Assembly: GCF_003086295.3 (NCBI RefSeq) | Contig: NC_092044.1 | Coordinates: forward strand, 5,234,843 to 5,298,842 | Direction: 5' to 3' | Source: Arachis hypogaea | Taxonomy: Eukaryota > Streptophyta > Magnoliopsida > Fabales > Fabaceae | Length of the DNA: 64,000 bases | In this document: positions 33,801 through 45,187 of the stretch, in pieces | Numbering within the stretch: the stretch's first letter is position 1 | How the letters are laid out: each line of letters starts with the position of its first letter | Notes under the pieces: generated by a model | Database searches by the model: none | What the model saw: only the letters and a program-made list of their open reading frames with translations | Told to the model about the DNA's origin: nothing | Program-made: the position numbers and the translations under genes

Positions 33801-36800
33801 CTGATGGTTTTAAGTTGGCCATTATTAAGATATGTGGTTGAGTACACCTCATTTTTGCATAACTATTCCTACTGTTAATATAATTATTAAAAAAAATTAC
33901 ACATTATGATAAGTATAATTATATCTTAAAAATATATAAATTCTATTAGTAGTCAAAATTACCCACAACTAAGTAAATATATAGTCAATGTTTTTTTTTA
34001 TCTTATTTTTTTAAGTGTATTATTGGGAAAACTAGTTAATGTTATCTTGATAATGGAAATGGAATATTATATTGAAACTGCAATACTTTTTAAACTTGAT
34101 AGATATATTAAATGAAGGGAGTAAGCGTGTAAGTTTTAAGATGTGTAGGAAAATTGGATCATACAATTTGGTTATGTACTTTTGACTATCTCATATTTGA
34201 TAATTTACATGACATTTCTGTTTCTTTGGATTATTTTCAATGTAGGTTGCGGGATTGAGGCAACAAATCTGCCATTCAATAGTTCAGGATGAGCTTGCTC
34301 GGGACTTATATGGAGTAGTTCATGCATCAGACTTTGCTTACAGTTCTCAGGAAATCTGGGAAAAGATTAAGGCAGACAAGGACCTCCACCTTCCTTCTCA
34401 TAAGGTAAACCTCTCATGGATTTAGAGTAAATCTACATTATGGTTCCTAACATATTTTAACATATTACTCACAAAAATTTCAAATGCATATACTTTAATC
34501 CTCCAAAAGAAAGAGGTTGCTCCATAGCACATCGATCTTCATTATATATATTATTGAAAACAGTACTGAATTAATCTTCAGTCAGACGTAACATGAAATT
34601 TAAAAAATGAAGGTTAACAAAATTATATTAGCTCTCGAGATAAAAAATGTTAGCAAATTTTCTTTCAAGGACTTTTCTGTTAAATTTTATTATTTCAACA
34701 ACCAAAGTGTATACTATCTCTTGTATTAATCTGTTGTCGCTTGATCAAATTGTAGGTTATGGTTGCTACTGTTCGATGTGAAAAAATTGCCAGGGAGAAA
34801 TATGAGAATTTAGCTGCAAAGGAGGTATTAGGAGTACTTGAAAGAAAGGAGATTCTTATTTGACTGAATTAATTAATTGATTTTATTCAATATACAAACA
34901 TATACATACATAAAGATGTAAGTGCTACCATTGTTTAAGGATCATAATTATGAAGTTAATCTATTGCCAATATCCTTGATATATGAACCTAATTAATTCT
35001 AATATGTTAGGGACTTGGGTATTATGGAGTGCCCGAAATCCCACGTAGTATGAGATACTTGAGGTTGTATTAAAGGAGAGTGGTTCTTCCTTTTTAATAG
35101 CTAGTTTTTAAGGTGTAGTTATCTGTTGTCCTAGGTATTTAACAATGTTACACTGTCAGATTTAGTTGCAAGACTCCCCCGCCTCAGAAAGAGATACCCT
35201 TATGAGTAGGAAAGTTGAAGTGGTGCCAAATGTAGAATCATTGCATCAAGTGGTTTGGACATGTTTAGAGAAAACCTTATAGTTATTCTGAGAGAGACTT
35301 AAGAAGGGAGAGTAGATCAGACGAAGAGTAGTTCTATAATTGGAGGTAAAGGGAGACTTAAAAAAAAAAATAGCCAAATTAGTCAAAGAGATTTAAATAT
35401 TAATGGTTTAAAGTTTAAACATGAAGCTATAGCATCATTTGATTTATGCTTATGTAGCTGATACAACCTAATCAGACAGGTCTTAGTTATCGTTGTTGTT
35501 GCTAATGTATTGATAAAGTGTCAGAACTAAGTGGCATTCCAAATATGCTAAAGGTATCATGTGACATCCCACATGTGCGGAAGGTGACACATTGTCATGA
35601 ATGTGTAATGTTTGCATGGCTAAAATGAGACTAAAGTTATCATTATCAAGCTTACTAAGTCAATCACCAAATTGAAACTTTAGTCGTAATCTCTAAGAAA
35701 GCAGAGAACATATCAACAAAAGATTAAGCAATAAACATCCGAAAATGAAATAAAATAATTTTGGTTATAAACTCCCAATATTATTTCTGCATTTGTAAAT
35801 ACTAATGCTAGGGAAGTTTCTTTCGAATCAGGAATGGCATCACTCGGAAGAGGATATGAATCACAGAACCACTCCTGAATTTGTGAATAGGCTCAGTTTA
35901 CAAATTGATACTTGTTTGTCAGAGTGAGTAACTGAGTATAAGTCATTTTTCATGACAGCATAACATTAGTGGCTCAATCATTGGATGTCGCATAAAGAAC
36001 CTATACTATACTGTAAGCTTTTGGCTAATTCTAGTAGTTTTTTGACATATATGTCATTCTTTGATCCTAGTCTTCATGAGAGTAGAGCATTAAATTTCTT
36101 GTTCTTTATCTTTGCCCCCCTACATGAAAGAATATGTTTTGGTATCAAGTTTTGCTTAAGTAGGTGCTAGCAGTGGCAATGGTTTTGATTGTTCTGTGTG
36201 TTGGAAAAAGATGGGTTCATATTTTTCTCCCAATTTCATTCTGCAGTCCTGCAATGTGGCAGTTTCATGTGCAACAAATATGTAATCCTAAGCTTTTTAG
36301 GTTTCTTATGCAATCTCTATAGAAACAACTTTGAATTGTGTTCTGATTTTATTGCTGTGGTTTTTTGTGTGCTATCTTAGTGTATGCAAATGCAGTATCT
36401 TTAAAACAGTTGTCTCAAGTTTTGAGTGCCTATATCGCATGTTGAAATATTGTGGTAAAAGTTAGTTGCGATTCAGGTTGAAGGGATATTGACATATTGT
36501 TTTCATCTAGGTATGATGCTGAAACCACTTACTATAATGAAGGTCCAAGATCTACATACCGAAATCAACTTAAAGAAAAATTGTTGCAGGTACATTATTT
36601 TAATTTTCTTGCAATTATACTAGTTCAACCTTTTCTTTTTCGTCATTGTCAATTAACTGATGATTGTTGAACGAGAAATAGAAATGAGTGATATATTAAT
36701 GATTATTGAATAAGTCACAATTTAAATTTTTGGATTGTTGGCCACTTCATTTTGTTTATAATTAAGTCCCGACTCATGAAGTTCATAATGTCCCTTTGAT

Positions 36801-39800
36801 TGGTCAGCTTTTTGAACCAGCATTGGTATCTGCATTGGAGCATATAGGATCTACAATTTTGAACGAGTTCAAGCACACATTTCAAACATCATTGAATCAA
36901 GGGGAGGATTTTTATGCAGCTGCTAGTAGTTGCATTGAGTCTTGTTTGTCTAACTTCGACAAAGCCTGTCCAGGTACATTATATATATAAACAAAAGGGA
37001 GTCTTGGAACAACAGTTGAGTTGTCTCCGTGCGACCTCAAGGTCACAGGTTCAAGCCGTGAAAATGGCCACTGATGTAATTATCAGGTTAGGCTGTGTAC
37101 ATTACACCCTTTAGGTGTGGCCCTTCCCCGGACCCTGTGTTAACGCGGGATGCTTGTGCACCGAACTGCCCTTTTTTTATCCTATGCAAATATCTAACTG
37201 GTACATTTAAAAATCAATATATCTAGACATTAATGTATCCAGATAGATATATTGATTTTTCAATGTATCAAATTTGCTAAAGCCAATAAACCATATTTAT
37301 TTTCAAATGGAGTGAGTATTTGTTAGACAACAATAAATTGAAGTAAAGGGTTGCTAGCTTTTCTGCTGTTCAATTATTTAAGTAGGTGTTGGAGTAAAGG
37401 GTTGTTAGCTTTTAGTATTGTTTAAGATGTTAAATTTTATAAATCTTTCCGAATTTAGCTTTTGAAATTTCATGCAATTATGATCTCAAGTGAGTTGCAG
37501 ACTTAAATACATTAACCTTGCACAGATGTTGTCATTGAAATGTCAAATAAGCACAAAGTTGGAGTAAGGAAGAAATTGCAGTGTGATATTGTCTCAGTAC
37601 TTACTTCATCGTGTAAGGTATTGATGAATCATGTCTTGTGTTCCCTGCCTCCCTGAGAGACTATCTTCAAGCTCAGTAATTAGTTATATATGTTCATGGA
37701 AGAAAAATCACACTCAGTTTCAAATTCTTATTATGGTTTGGAAGTTGAAACTTCACATAAGTAATAAGAGTCATCTAAGTGTAAGGGATAGGTTGATAAA
37801 ATTATCATTGACACTTACTTTCAAATAATAATGACATGTCAAAAGTAAAAAAACCGAGTTTTTTTTATGCCAGTTGGTTTGTTTCTATGGTTGAAAGACT
37901 ACCTTTTTATAATGGAATTGTTATTTGTATAACCGTTTTTGAAATATGAGAAGAGATTTTTTTTTTTTTTGTTAGATAGTGATTAGTAGTTTAGATGATG
38001 CGTTAATGGAGAATAATTGATAGGTGCTTTACATTTATTACTCTCCATTCTCTATATATATTGATCTTTTCTACTGTAACAAAATAACAATCTATACAAG
38101 TAATATATTAATTATTATCTCTCTCTGTTGTCTAGTTACTCCAATATTTCTGCTGAGTAATCATGAATCTTAAGTTTTAACAACGGTTTAAAGTTTCTAC
38201 TAGACAAACTTTAGTACGTAAGTAGGAAAATTAATTTGTAACTTCAAAATAAAAGGTTGATAACTTCTACAACAGTTTGTAACTTCTGAAAAACTTGAAA
38301 AAAGGCCATGCTGAGAGAGAAAATGAGTGGGACCCACATCATAATTTTAAAGCATGGGGTAACTTTGGCTTGTTTAAACTTTATATATCATTGCTATTCT
38401 TAGAAGGTTTTCTGATGGTAGTGCCACTGCAGGAAAAACTAAAAGAAGCTTTGTCTGGATCCATTGAAAAAGAACTCTCTGATGGAGATATTATAGATCC
38501 TTGGCGATCAATAAGGGAAGTTCTCAGGAATGAGATGGAATCAACTGTTTCCCAATTAATTACACCACTTACTCGACTTGGTATGGATGGATCCACAAGG
38601 AAGAAAATGATTGAGAGTTTAGAGGATTATGCAAGGGGTGTTGTAGAAGAAAAGGTTAGGAATGAAGCTAAGAATGTCCTGATGCGAATGAAGATGTGTT
38701 TTGAAAGAAGTTTTAAGATGCGTAGGCAGATTAACCGTCTTTGCATAGGCAAAGATGACATTCCAACCGCTGCGAAGTCTGCTCGCCGTTGTGTATGATG
38801 TGGTCAATTTTTCATGAATAATATTTCTTTGGCTGTTGAATCCATGTTGTATTCTTGTATGTTCTTAACCAAAGTCTTAATCCTATGCAGTCTTTGGTAT
38901 TGCTATCTACTCTGGCTGCAATTCGTTTGGATGATGATGATACCGATGACATTAAGGAAAAATTAGAAGCTGAATTATTGAATTCATCAAGCACTGCTAC
39001 CAAAGAAAGCAGCAGCGCAAAGTTTGATCCACTGTGGCTAGCTGATGACAGTTGGGAACAGGTTCGTTTTATTGTTGCTTGATTCTATTCGATGGGATAT
39101 CAAATTTTGCACTTATTCTAGTGGATGAATGATCTTATCATCTGAAGGCCCTAGAATGATTTTATCTAGTGCTGACATATGCCCTGATCAAAGCATATTT
39201 TAGTTCCCAAGTATTGTTTCAAGTTTTTTGCATAGTTTTAATACTATGGCATGGCAAGATTTTGCATCTTTGGTATGGATTATCCATTGTGGCCAAGTTT
39301 TCTATGTAGATTCCATCCTGTCGAAAATTGATTGGACCTCGTTCATGCAAAAAGGTGTGGGATCAATTCATGCAAGAAACGGAGATCATGATCTCGAAAG
39401 CAGTTGAACAGGTTTGTACTGTGTTTCATATCTTTCTAAAGATATACTAAGGGAAAATCTATCTAGAGAATATTAATTTTGGGTCATCTCCGAAAATATG
39501 ATGCTTCACAGTGTCATGTAATTGTTAATATCTTTTAGTGCCTATTCATTTAACAATGATCTATGGTGCCCTATTTCGTCACTGGAGAAACATCACCATG
39601 ACAATCTTTCAACCACCATTGCCACCACCATTCAAATTGCATCAGTGATGATGATGATCTTTATCACGTTACCAACTCGTGAACTCCCCTACTATTGAGA
39701 GAATTCATGAACCACTTTGGGGAGGAGTTAGAGATTTAGAGCATTACTATGCAAATGATTTTTTTGTATTTTAAGCATTGACACCATATATATCCACTTT

Positions 39801-42064
39801 AACACTATAAAGAGGTGAAGCAGTGAGCTAAATGTACAACAAGATCTCTGTTGTCAGCACCTTTTGGGTTTTTAGTGTCCATGAAGGAGTTCAGATTCTA
39901 ATTTACCCTTCTAAGACTGGACTAATGTATTCACTTGAGTCGAACAACCTCAAGGTAACCTTTACCCCCCTTTGGCTGTTAAAATTACAGATTTAGACAA
40001 ATTGCTACAACTTCATTGGGATGATAGTATGAGTGGAAATGGACCTCATACTATGTAAGATCAAGAATCCTAACTTCCTTCAAGAGATTTTCAATTGTCG
40101 TGGAAAGTAAAAGTCAGTTACATACAATTGTTATAGCTGCCTCCATCAGTCCAAATCTTTATTTTGCACATGACTCCATGGTTTTCACTAGAGCAGCAAG
40201 TGTTCCATTCTGTTAGAACTTAGAAGTCGCCATACTATTTATATCACCATGATAGCTTCTATAAGTGATTTTTAATCCTTACCCCTTAACCTCTTAGGTT
40301 GAGTTAGGCCTCTCAAATCTAAGTATCATAATCTATCGGTTTAATTACTCTGTTGGTCTTTATAGTTTCGCGAAATTTTTAATTAGGTTCTTATACTTTT
40401 TTTATTTTAATTGAGTCGTTGCACCAATTTTTTTTTTTAATTGAATCCCTACACTTTTTTTTCCTTTTATTTGAGTCTCTGAACCAAATTTTTTTTTTAG
40501 TTGGGTCCCTATACAATTAAACCAATTACTACCAAGAGGGACCTAATTGAAAAAAAAAATTTGGTGCAGGGACCCAATTAAAAGGAAAAAAAGTATAGGG
40601 ATCCAATTGAAAATTTCGTGAAACTATAGGAACCAACTGAGTGATTAAACCTAACATATCGTGTGTTTATTAGTTTAGCCAAGTTCAAATATCAGTCCTG
40701 CAAATCTCGCTTTCCAATGTTCAGTCTTCAGTATGTGGGGTGTGTCCCACATTAACGGACATTAACTACTTGGGGTTGGGGATATGACCATAGTGCTTTT
40801 TATAAAAATTTGTCAACTCTCGTCTCTCTCGAGCAATGATAAGGACAAGCTTCATTTGGGGTTTCATCCGACTATCTGAGCAAATTGATCCCTCTTGAGA
40901 GTTCCCTTTGTTGAATCAATTCTTCATTGATCTTTATCTCTATTTTCTACAATCAGATCTTCAGTTGTTTCCTCTTCGTCATGGCATGATCAATCAAAGC
41001 ACCAATGTAATGGTAGCTACTGAGGTTTAGTTTAGTGATGTAAAAAGTGTATGTTGATGTATTTACTTTTTGCTGCAAAAAGCTTTAGCTGATATAATAA
41101 TTCAAGCTTAAATTTATGATGATTACTCCAATGAAGACATCTTCATACAAAAATAATATTGTGAACCATTAGATTATGTGATGTTTGACTGAACCATCTA
41201 ACGATTCACAATATCATCTTCCCATGATGTGATGTCATGGCTTGCATCACAATAATCATCAACCACTCCACCATGCAGTGATTTCTGAATATTTTTAAAA
41301 ATCTAGTGCTCCTTATGTGTGGCTAGCAATGCATCCCATTGCCTATAAATGGGGAGAATTTTGAAGCCTCCAATGCACCAATTAAAACACAAAACAAGAG
41401 AGTAGCAACAAAGCATTCCTTCAAGGCTTTGTGTGTTTTTATTTTTGTTTTGTAAGTGAATTCTCTTGAAAAATAGTGAGTGTAATATTATAGTGTGTGA
41501 GATAAAATTCTATGGGTTGTGAGTGATACACATTAGAGTTTGATTATACAATCTAGTACTCATTTGGTACTACAAATTGTAGTATAAGAGTGTCTTGGTG
41601 GATATTTTTCGGAGTTTTGGCGCGTGGATTTTTGCCCATTCATCAAGAGGATTTTTTCATGTTAAAATATTGGTGTATACTCTCTCTCTTGCATGACCTA
41701 TTTTGTTGGCATATTAATCCTGTGACTCTCCATGTCAATTTTTGGTTCGCTTCTGCTCCGACTCTGTCTTATCCCTAACACATGAAGATGTGAAAACATG
41801 TGTTCATAGAAATAGCAACCTAAATTTATATGTTGGTCCTTGACAAGGATATATTACTGATTCTTATTTTATTGACATTTTTTTCAGGGTGGCTCCACAT
41901 GGTCATTATTTTTTAAACCTTTCCATGGTGACTCAAAATGGTCCACATTTTATAGTGTTGCCTCGGTATGTTTGTCCTTTGCCGGAGGTGCTGCGATGAA
42001 TAAATTGGGTAGTGAGGCATTACTCTCACTGTTGGCGGCAGTGCTTGCGAAAAGGGCTAAGTGA
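30813..42064 (+). CDS. RHD3/SEY1-like (atlastin-type) dynamin GTPase, 20 exons, 747 residues, atypical C terminus
   Basis: Exons: 30813-30816, 31710-31934, 32136-32202, 32312-32417, 32918-32988, 33089-33152, 33240-33305, 33397-33444, 33533-33601, 33707-33763, 34246-34404, 34756-34824, 35832-35923, 36511-36589, 36808-36973, 37526-37617, 38433-38792, 38891-39061, 39310-39411, 41888-42064; total 2244 nt without internal stop. The family fuses ER tubules in plants. GTPase motifs: GPQSSGKST (about 72-80), SQTTKG switch (99-104), DLEGTDG (122-128), VIRD (195-198), followed by the helical-bundle region. The last exon (residues 690-747) gives [15 protein letters not shown] and [14 protein letters not shown], not the long two-helix hairpin expected in RHD3 of about 800 residues. 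The intron after exon 3 has a GC donor (AG|GCAAGT). The 4-nt coding exon 1 is the least certain part. A tandem copy lies at 50284-61080. Confidence 0.85.
31540..31655. repeat. Direct repeat of about 112 bp, copy 2, in intron 1 of the RHD3-like gene
   Basis: Near-identical to 29640-29753 in the same orientation. Intron 1 of the second gene copy (50288-50490) lacks this sequence, so it was added to, or moved from, this locus after the duplication. Confidence 0.8.
35200..35505 (+). mobile_element. 3' tail of an RTE-type LINE in intron 12 of the RHD3-like gene
   Basis: Broken frames still show the end of an RTE reverse-transcriptase ORF: a VVWTC/WFGHV-like region, RRVDQ, then GRLKK (from GGTAAAGGGAGACTTAAAAAA) and finally a TTGTTGTTGCTAATG tail. 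The second RHD3-like copy holds the same tail at the same intron (56680-56970), so the insertion is older than the gene duplication. Confidence 0.65.
36990..37180 (+). mobile_element. Au-like SINE in intron 15 of the RHD3-like gene
   Basis: A tRNA-derived head, GGAACAACAGTTGAGTTGTC with a B-box-like GGTTCAAGCCGTG, is followed by TTAGGCTGTGTACATTACAC, GGCCCTTCCCCGGACCCTG, GCGGGATGCTTGTGCACCG and a T tail, the order found in the plant Au SINE. The second gene copy lacks it at the matching place, so it arrived after the duplication. Target duplications were not resolved. Confidence 0.85.
40339..40651. mobile_element. Foldback MITE of 313 bp in intron 19 of the RHD3-like gene
   Basis: The left arm GGTTTAATTACTCTGTTGGT... 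and the right arm, read on the minus strand GGTTTAATCACTCAGTTGGT..., pair over about 130 bases each, including TATAGTTTC(G/A)CGAAATTTT and repeated GGGTCCCTATAC words. The centre is short, so the transcript would form one long hairpin. The second gene copy lacks it. Confidence 0.85.
41052..41780. mobile_element. LTR-like insertion in intron 19 of the RHD3-like gene
   Basis: It starts TGTTGATGTATTTAC and may end ATCCCTAACA (TG...CA). Inside are a CCTATAAATGGGG box at about 41343 and a following AACAAGAGAGTAGCAAC leader, as in Ty1-copia LTRs. The matching intron of the second gene lacks this block. No target duplication was found with these ends, so the limits are provisional. Confidence 0.4.
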
Positions 42065-42590
42065 AAGCCCTAAGCCTTTTAAGCTAGAGAAAGTTGGATG
42101 CCCAAACAAAACCATGTTTGTATTGAGCACTCCTTAAGCTTTGATACCATAATATTAGAGTTCAAAAGATTCTAGTGTGTGTGACAGATTATGAAACTGA
42201 TTGTGTTATGTTTAAACTAACTCATGAAGAACACTGCAAGTGCAGAATATATAGTGTGGGTGCAGGGGCAGTTAGGTAACTCTACCCTAGAGGTGGTTAG
42301 AGTTTGTTCAGATGATCTTGTCTTGCCTTGAAGGATGAGCAGTTAGACAACTCATCAGGGGCTTGGTTTAGTTAATTGCATTTAAATATTGTCCTATTGT
42401 CATGAGGGTTTCTGTATACTGGAGACACAGAAAAAATGCAATATCTTCTTTTTTATTTCCCATAACATTTTAGATTAAAGCTTAATGCAATAAAACAACA
42501 CGACTTATGATTTTTGATATTTGACATATAAAAGAGTTACGGTATTAACAACTGAATTCATTCACGACCTTAAATTATGCACTTAGCTTA
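42065..42590 (+). repeat. 3' flank of the RHD3-like gene, shared with the second copy
   Basis: From AAAGCCCTAAGCCTTTTAAGC through GCAGAATATATAGTGTGG and GTTAATTGCATTTAAATATTG to CATTTTAGATTAAAGCT this flank matches 61079-61830. It marks how far the tandem duplication extends past the stop codon and includes the likely 3' UTR. Confidence 0.75.
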
Positions 42591-42956
42591 ACTAATAGGG
42601 TCAGATTCAGACTTAATCATGAAATCATAATTTAGCTTTCAAGAAATTCTTGTATCTTTGCTCTCTCGTGTTATATGAATACAAACCACACTACTAAAAT
42701 TCACGAAAGAGAAAGTAATACCAATAAAGGTTAAGTTTGTGGTTATAAACTTGTGTAGAATAAATTACCATAAGAATCACCAATGTCTTCAAGTTAAACA
42801 CTCTGCTTCAGAAGGCGCTGACAGCTCATTTATCATCATTCCAGTAGGAAGAAACATTCCATCCAAAACTTCAAACAACACAGTTTCACATTGGATCCTA
42901 TTCCATGTCATTGAACTTATTATATGTGTTCATGTTATATATTGTTCTCTTCAGTA

Positions 42957-43684
42957 CTAGTCTTTTTGGAGAACATTCTTGTTGCAGTTGGACCAATATT
43001 CTGACACCAGCTTATAGAATGAAGAATCTCTCTCCATAAGCTTTGAAGGCTCATCATACTCAATCAATTTCCCTACAGTGACCAGATCACACATAAGGAA
43101 GAAGAAAACAAAAAAAGAAAGTGGATATGACTAAAGAAGTGCTATATCTAAGGAAACTTTACAAATAACTATAAGAACTTACCATAAGACAGGACCATGA
43201 CCATGTCACTGTCTATTACAGTTGGAACTCTGTGAGCCACCGTTATAACTGTGCATTCTGAGAATTCTTCTCTGATAACTCGTTGTAAAATGGCGTCGGT
43301 GGCGGAATCAATGGAGGCAGTAGCTTCATCTTAAGAAGAACTCTTCCTAGATAAAACAGTTGGCGCTGCCCTAAACTCCGTTTTCACCTTCATCACTCAC
43401 TGTTAAAATTGGTAGTATTTAGTTTGACTATTTCAGTCAAATGAGTATATAGATGCAATGCAAATATTTGTCAAATCTTGAATGATACAAATCAACAATA
43501 ACATTTGGCAAATATTTTCATTTGAAAAATATTACTAGTGAATGGCAATGTAATATAATATTTGGTGGTTGTTACCTCCATTTCATATTGTAAGTTAAAA
43601 AGTTCACCGATCTAACTCACCAGAAGAGTCCAAGAGATTTGGTAGACAACTAATTGTTTCCTTAAGTTGGCATTTCTCTAGAGC
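42957..43684 (-). pseudogene. ABCC (MRP-type) ABC transporter, 3' end relic
   Basis: Three exons of the second nucleotide-binding domain can be read on the minus strand. Exon 43684-43621 gives ALEKCQLKETISCLPNLLDSS between an AG acceptor and a GTGAGT donor. Exon 43399-43183 gives VSDEGENG, then a disrupted stretch where GQRQLF-like and LGRVLL-like pieces fall in shifting frames, then [17 protein letters not shown] and [18 protein letters not shown]. Exon 43072-42957 gives KLIEYDEPSKLMERDS, SFYKLVSEYWSN and a stop. The hydrophobic strand between LGRVLL and DEATAS is deleted, removing most of Walker B, and frames shift, so it cannot make a working ATPase. Intact introns show it came from genomic DNA, not by retroposition. 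No upstream exons were found. Confidence 0.9.
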
Positions 43685-43761
43685 CTGTACAAAAATGAAT
43701 GCCCATTAATTTTTCTTTGAAGGGCGAAAAAAAAAAATCTTGCATCTAATTTTGCAATCAG

Positions 43762-43832
43762 AGAAGTTTTGGAGCAACAGTTGAGTCGCCTCCATATAAC
43801 CTCAAGGTTAGGGGTTCAAACCGTGCAGTCCT
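43762..43832 (+). mobile_element. SINE head fragment (Au-like)
   Basis: TTTTGGAGCAACAGTTGAGT, CGCCTCCATATAACCTCAAG and GGGGTTCAAACCGTG match the tRNA-like head of the SINE at 36990-37180, but the body after it is missing. Confidence 0.7.
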
Positions 43833-44640
43833 TATACCCTTTGTTACGTTATTCAAGTCTTTTTATGTGGATCTTCTTTGTTACGATAAACAAATTAACT
43901 TTTTTGCGACGAGTATAGTTGAATGTAACTGATTAGTTGGTTTCTTTAATGACGTGTTTCTTAAATGTGCCTTGTTGGTGGTATGAATAACATTGTTGTT
44001 TTTGTTGTGTCTTGTGCTTAGTTTTTTCTCAAGCCGTTAAACCCTAAAACTTATTTATGAGAAAGAAAAACAAATAGATTTCATTTGAGAAGTTGTTCAA
44101 TGATACATGACCTACTTCAAACATTTTTCCTATTGTTATTTTATATTGAGTCAAGATATTAACCTTATTGAATTCTAACAATGACATTATTGGATAAATC
44201 GAACAAGAAACTTCCTAGCTACGCTGAATTGCATTTTGCATAAAGGGTTACATACATACTATTCTTTTTCTTTTGTGTTTTTTTGTAAGAACTTAATTTT
44301 GATGTACTGAAGTGTAAAATCATTTTACATGTGTGCATCTAATTACATAATGTCATATTAATAAAAATAATTATTTTTTATATTGACTATATAAATAGTC
44401 ATCTAAAAAAATTATTATAATTACACGATTATATAAAATATTTTAGATTGTCAATCCATCAAAATTAAACTCTTCTTTTAAACCCTTTAAACATAACAAC
44501 AATAACTCAACTTTATTTCTACAACTAGCTTCGTTTGCCCACTGCGTGCTAATGGAGAGGATTACACGTAACATTTATATATATCTATCATGGAATTATA
44601 CTCTTCTTAAAAATTTATATTAATAAGAAAATGTACATGA
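43829..44640. repeat. Duplicated intergenic segment (second copy of 3787-4150 plus 7962-8228)
   Basis: This is the uninterrupted version of the segment split near the left end of the window. The junction corresponding to the 3.8-kb block is at about 44165 (TATTGAATTCTAACAATGAC). A MITE absent from the first copy sits at 44288-44475. Confidence 0.75.
44288..44475. mobile_element. MITE copy 2 (same family as 138-316)
   Basis: The ends ACTTAATTTTGATG and CATCAAAATTAAACT are inverted repeats. Because 8070 in the sister segment lacks it, the insertion is directly polymorphic between the two copies of the duplicated segment. Confidence 0.8.
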
Positions 44641-45187
44641 ATTATTATACATGTTTCTGTTGAAACCGTTCTCTGAGGAATAGCTCGACAACACCTGATG
44701 TAGCCTTCAATTCTAGAGTTTCAGTGTTGCTCTATTAGCTCTTCAGAGTCTTGACCCAGGTATTTGATCTGTAAAAAAGATTCTGACGTTCAAGTCAGTT
44801 CTTAAATACTCAGAAAACTATTATATTTTGTATTACCTTTGGTCTTTAATGCCCTCTATAGCTGTGATGATCCTATTTATCGTTGCATGGTGAGAACCGA
44901 ATTATGCAGGATCTTTTCGAATTATTCGTGATCCGTTTGATGGTAATTCAAACTGCCCTTTGCAGTGGCCGAAATATGCGCGGATACTATAGAGGTGTTT
45001 ATAACGGTTTTTCTTAAGAAATGTTTTTTATATTTGAAAGTTAGTTCCAAGATATAATGTCACAGATCAGTATTTGAATATGGACCAATATCTATAAATA
45101 TAATATCATAAAATTTTAAATCACACATCACATTAATATCATAAGATTTAATAACCCATTAATTCAATAGGCTAACCGATTTAATTA
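44641..45187. other. Intergenic stretch, nothing assigned
   Basis: 44680-45005 is closer to balanced base composition than its surroundings (TTGACCCAGG, TCGTTGCATGGTGAGAACC, GCGCGGATACTATAG) and may be a retroelement end, but no boundary or frame was recognised. 45005-45187 is AT-rich. Confidence 0.35.

Noticed and set aside
36990..37180. Possible tRNA gene because of the GGTTCAAGCC B box
   Set aside because: No cloverleaf or acceptor stem can be formed; the body matches a SINE, not a tRNA.
41590..41778. 62-codon frame in intron 19
   Set aside because: It falls in the LTR-like insertion; it is not part of the GTPase and has no splice context.
42739..42960. 73-codon plus-strand frame
   Set aside because: It overlaps the end of the ABCC relic on the opposite strand and shows no protein similarity.
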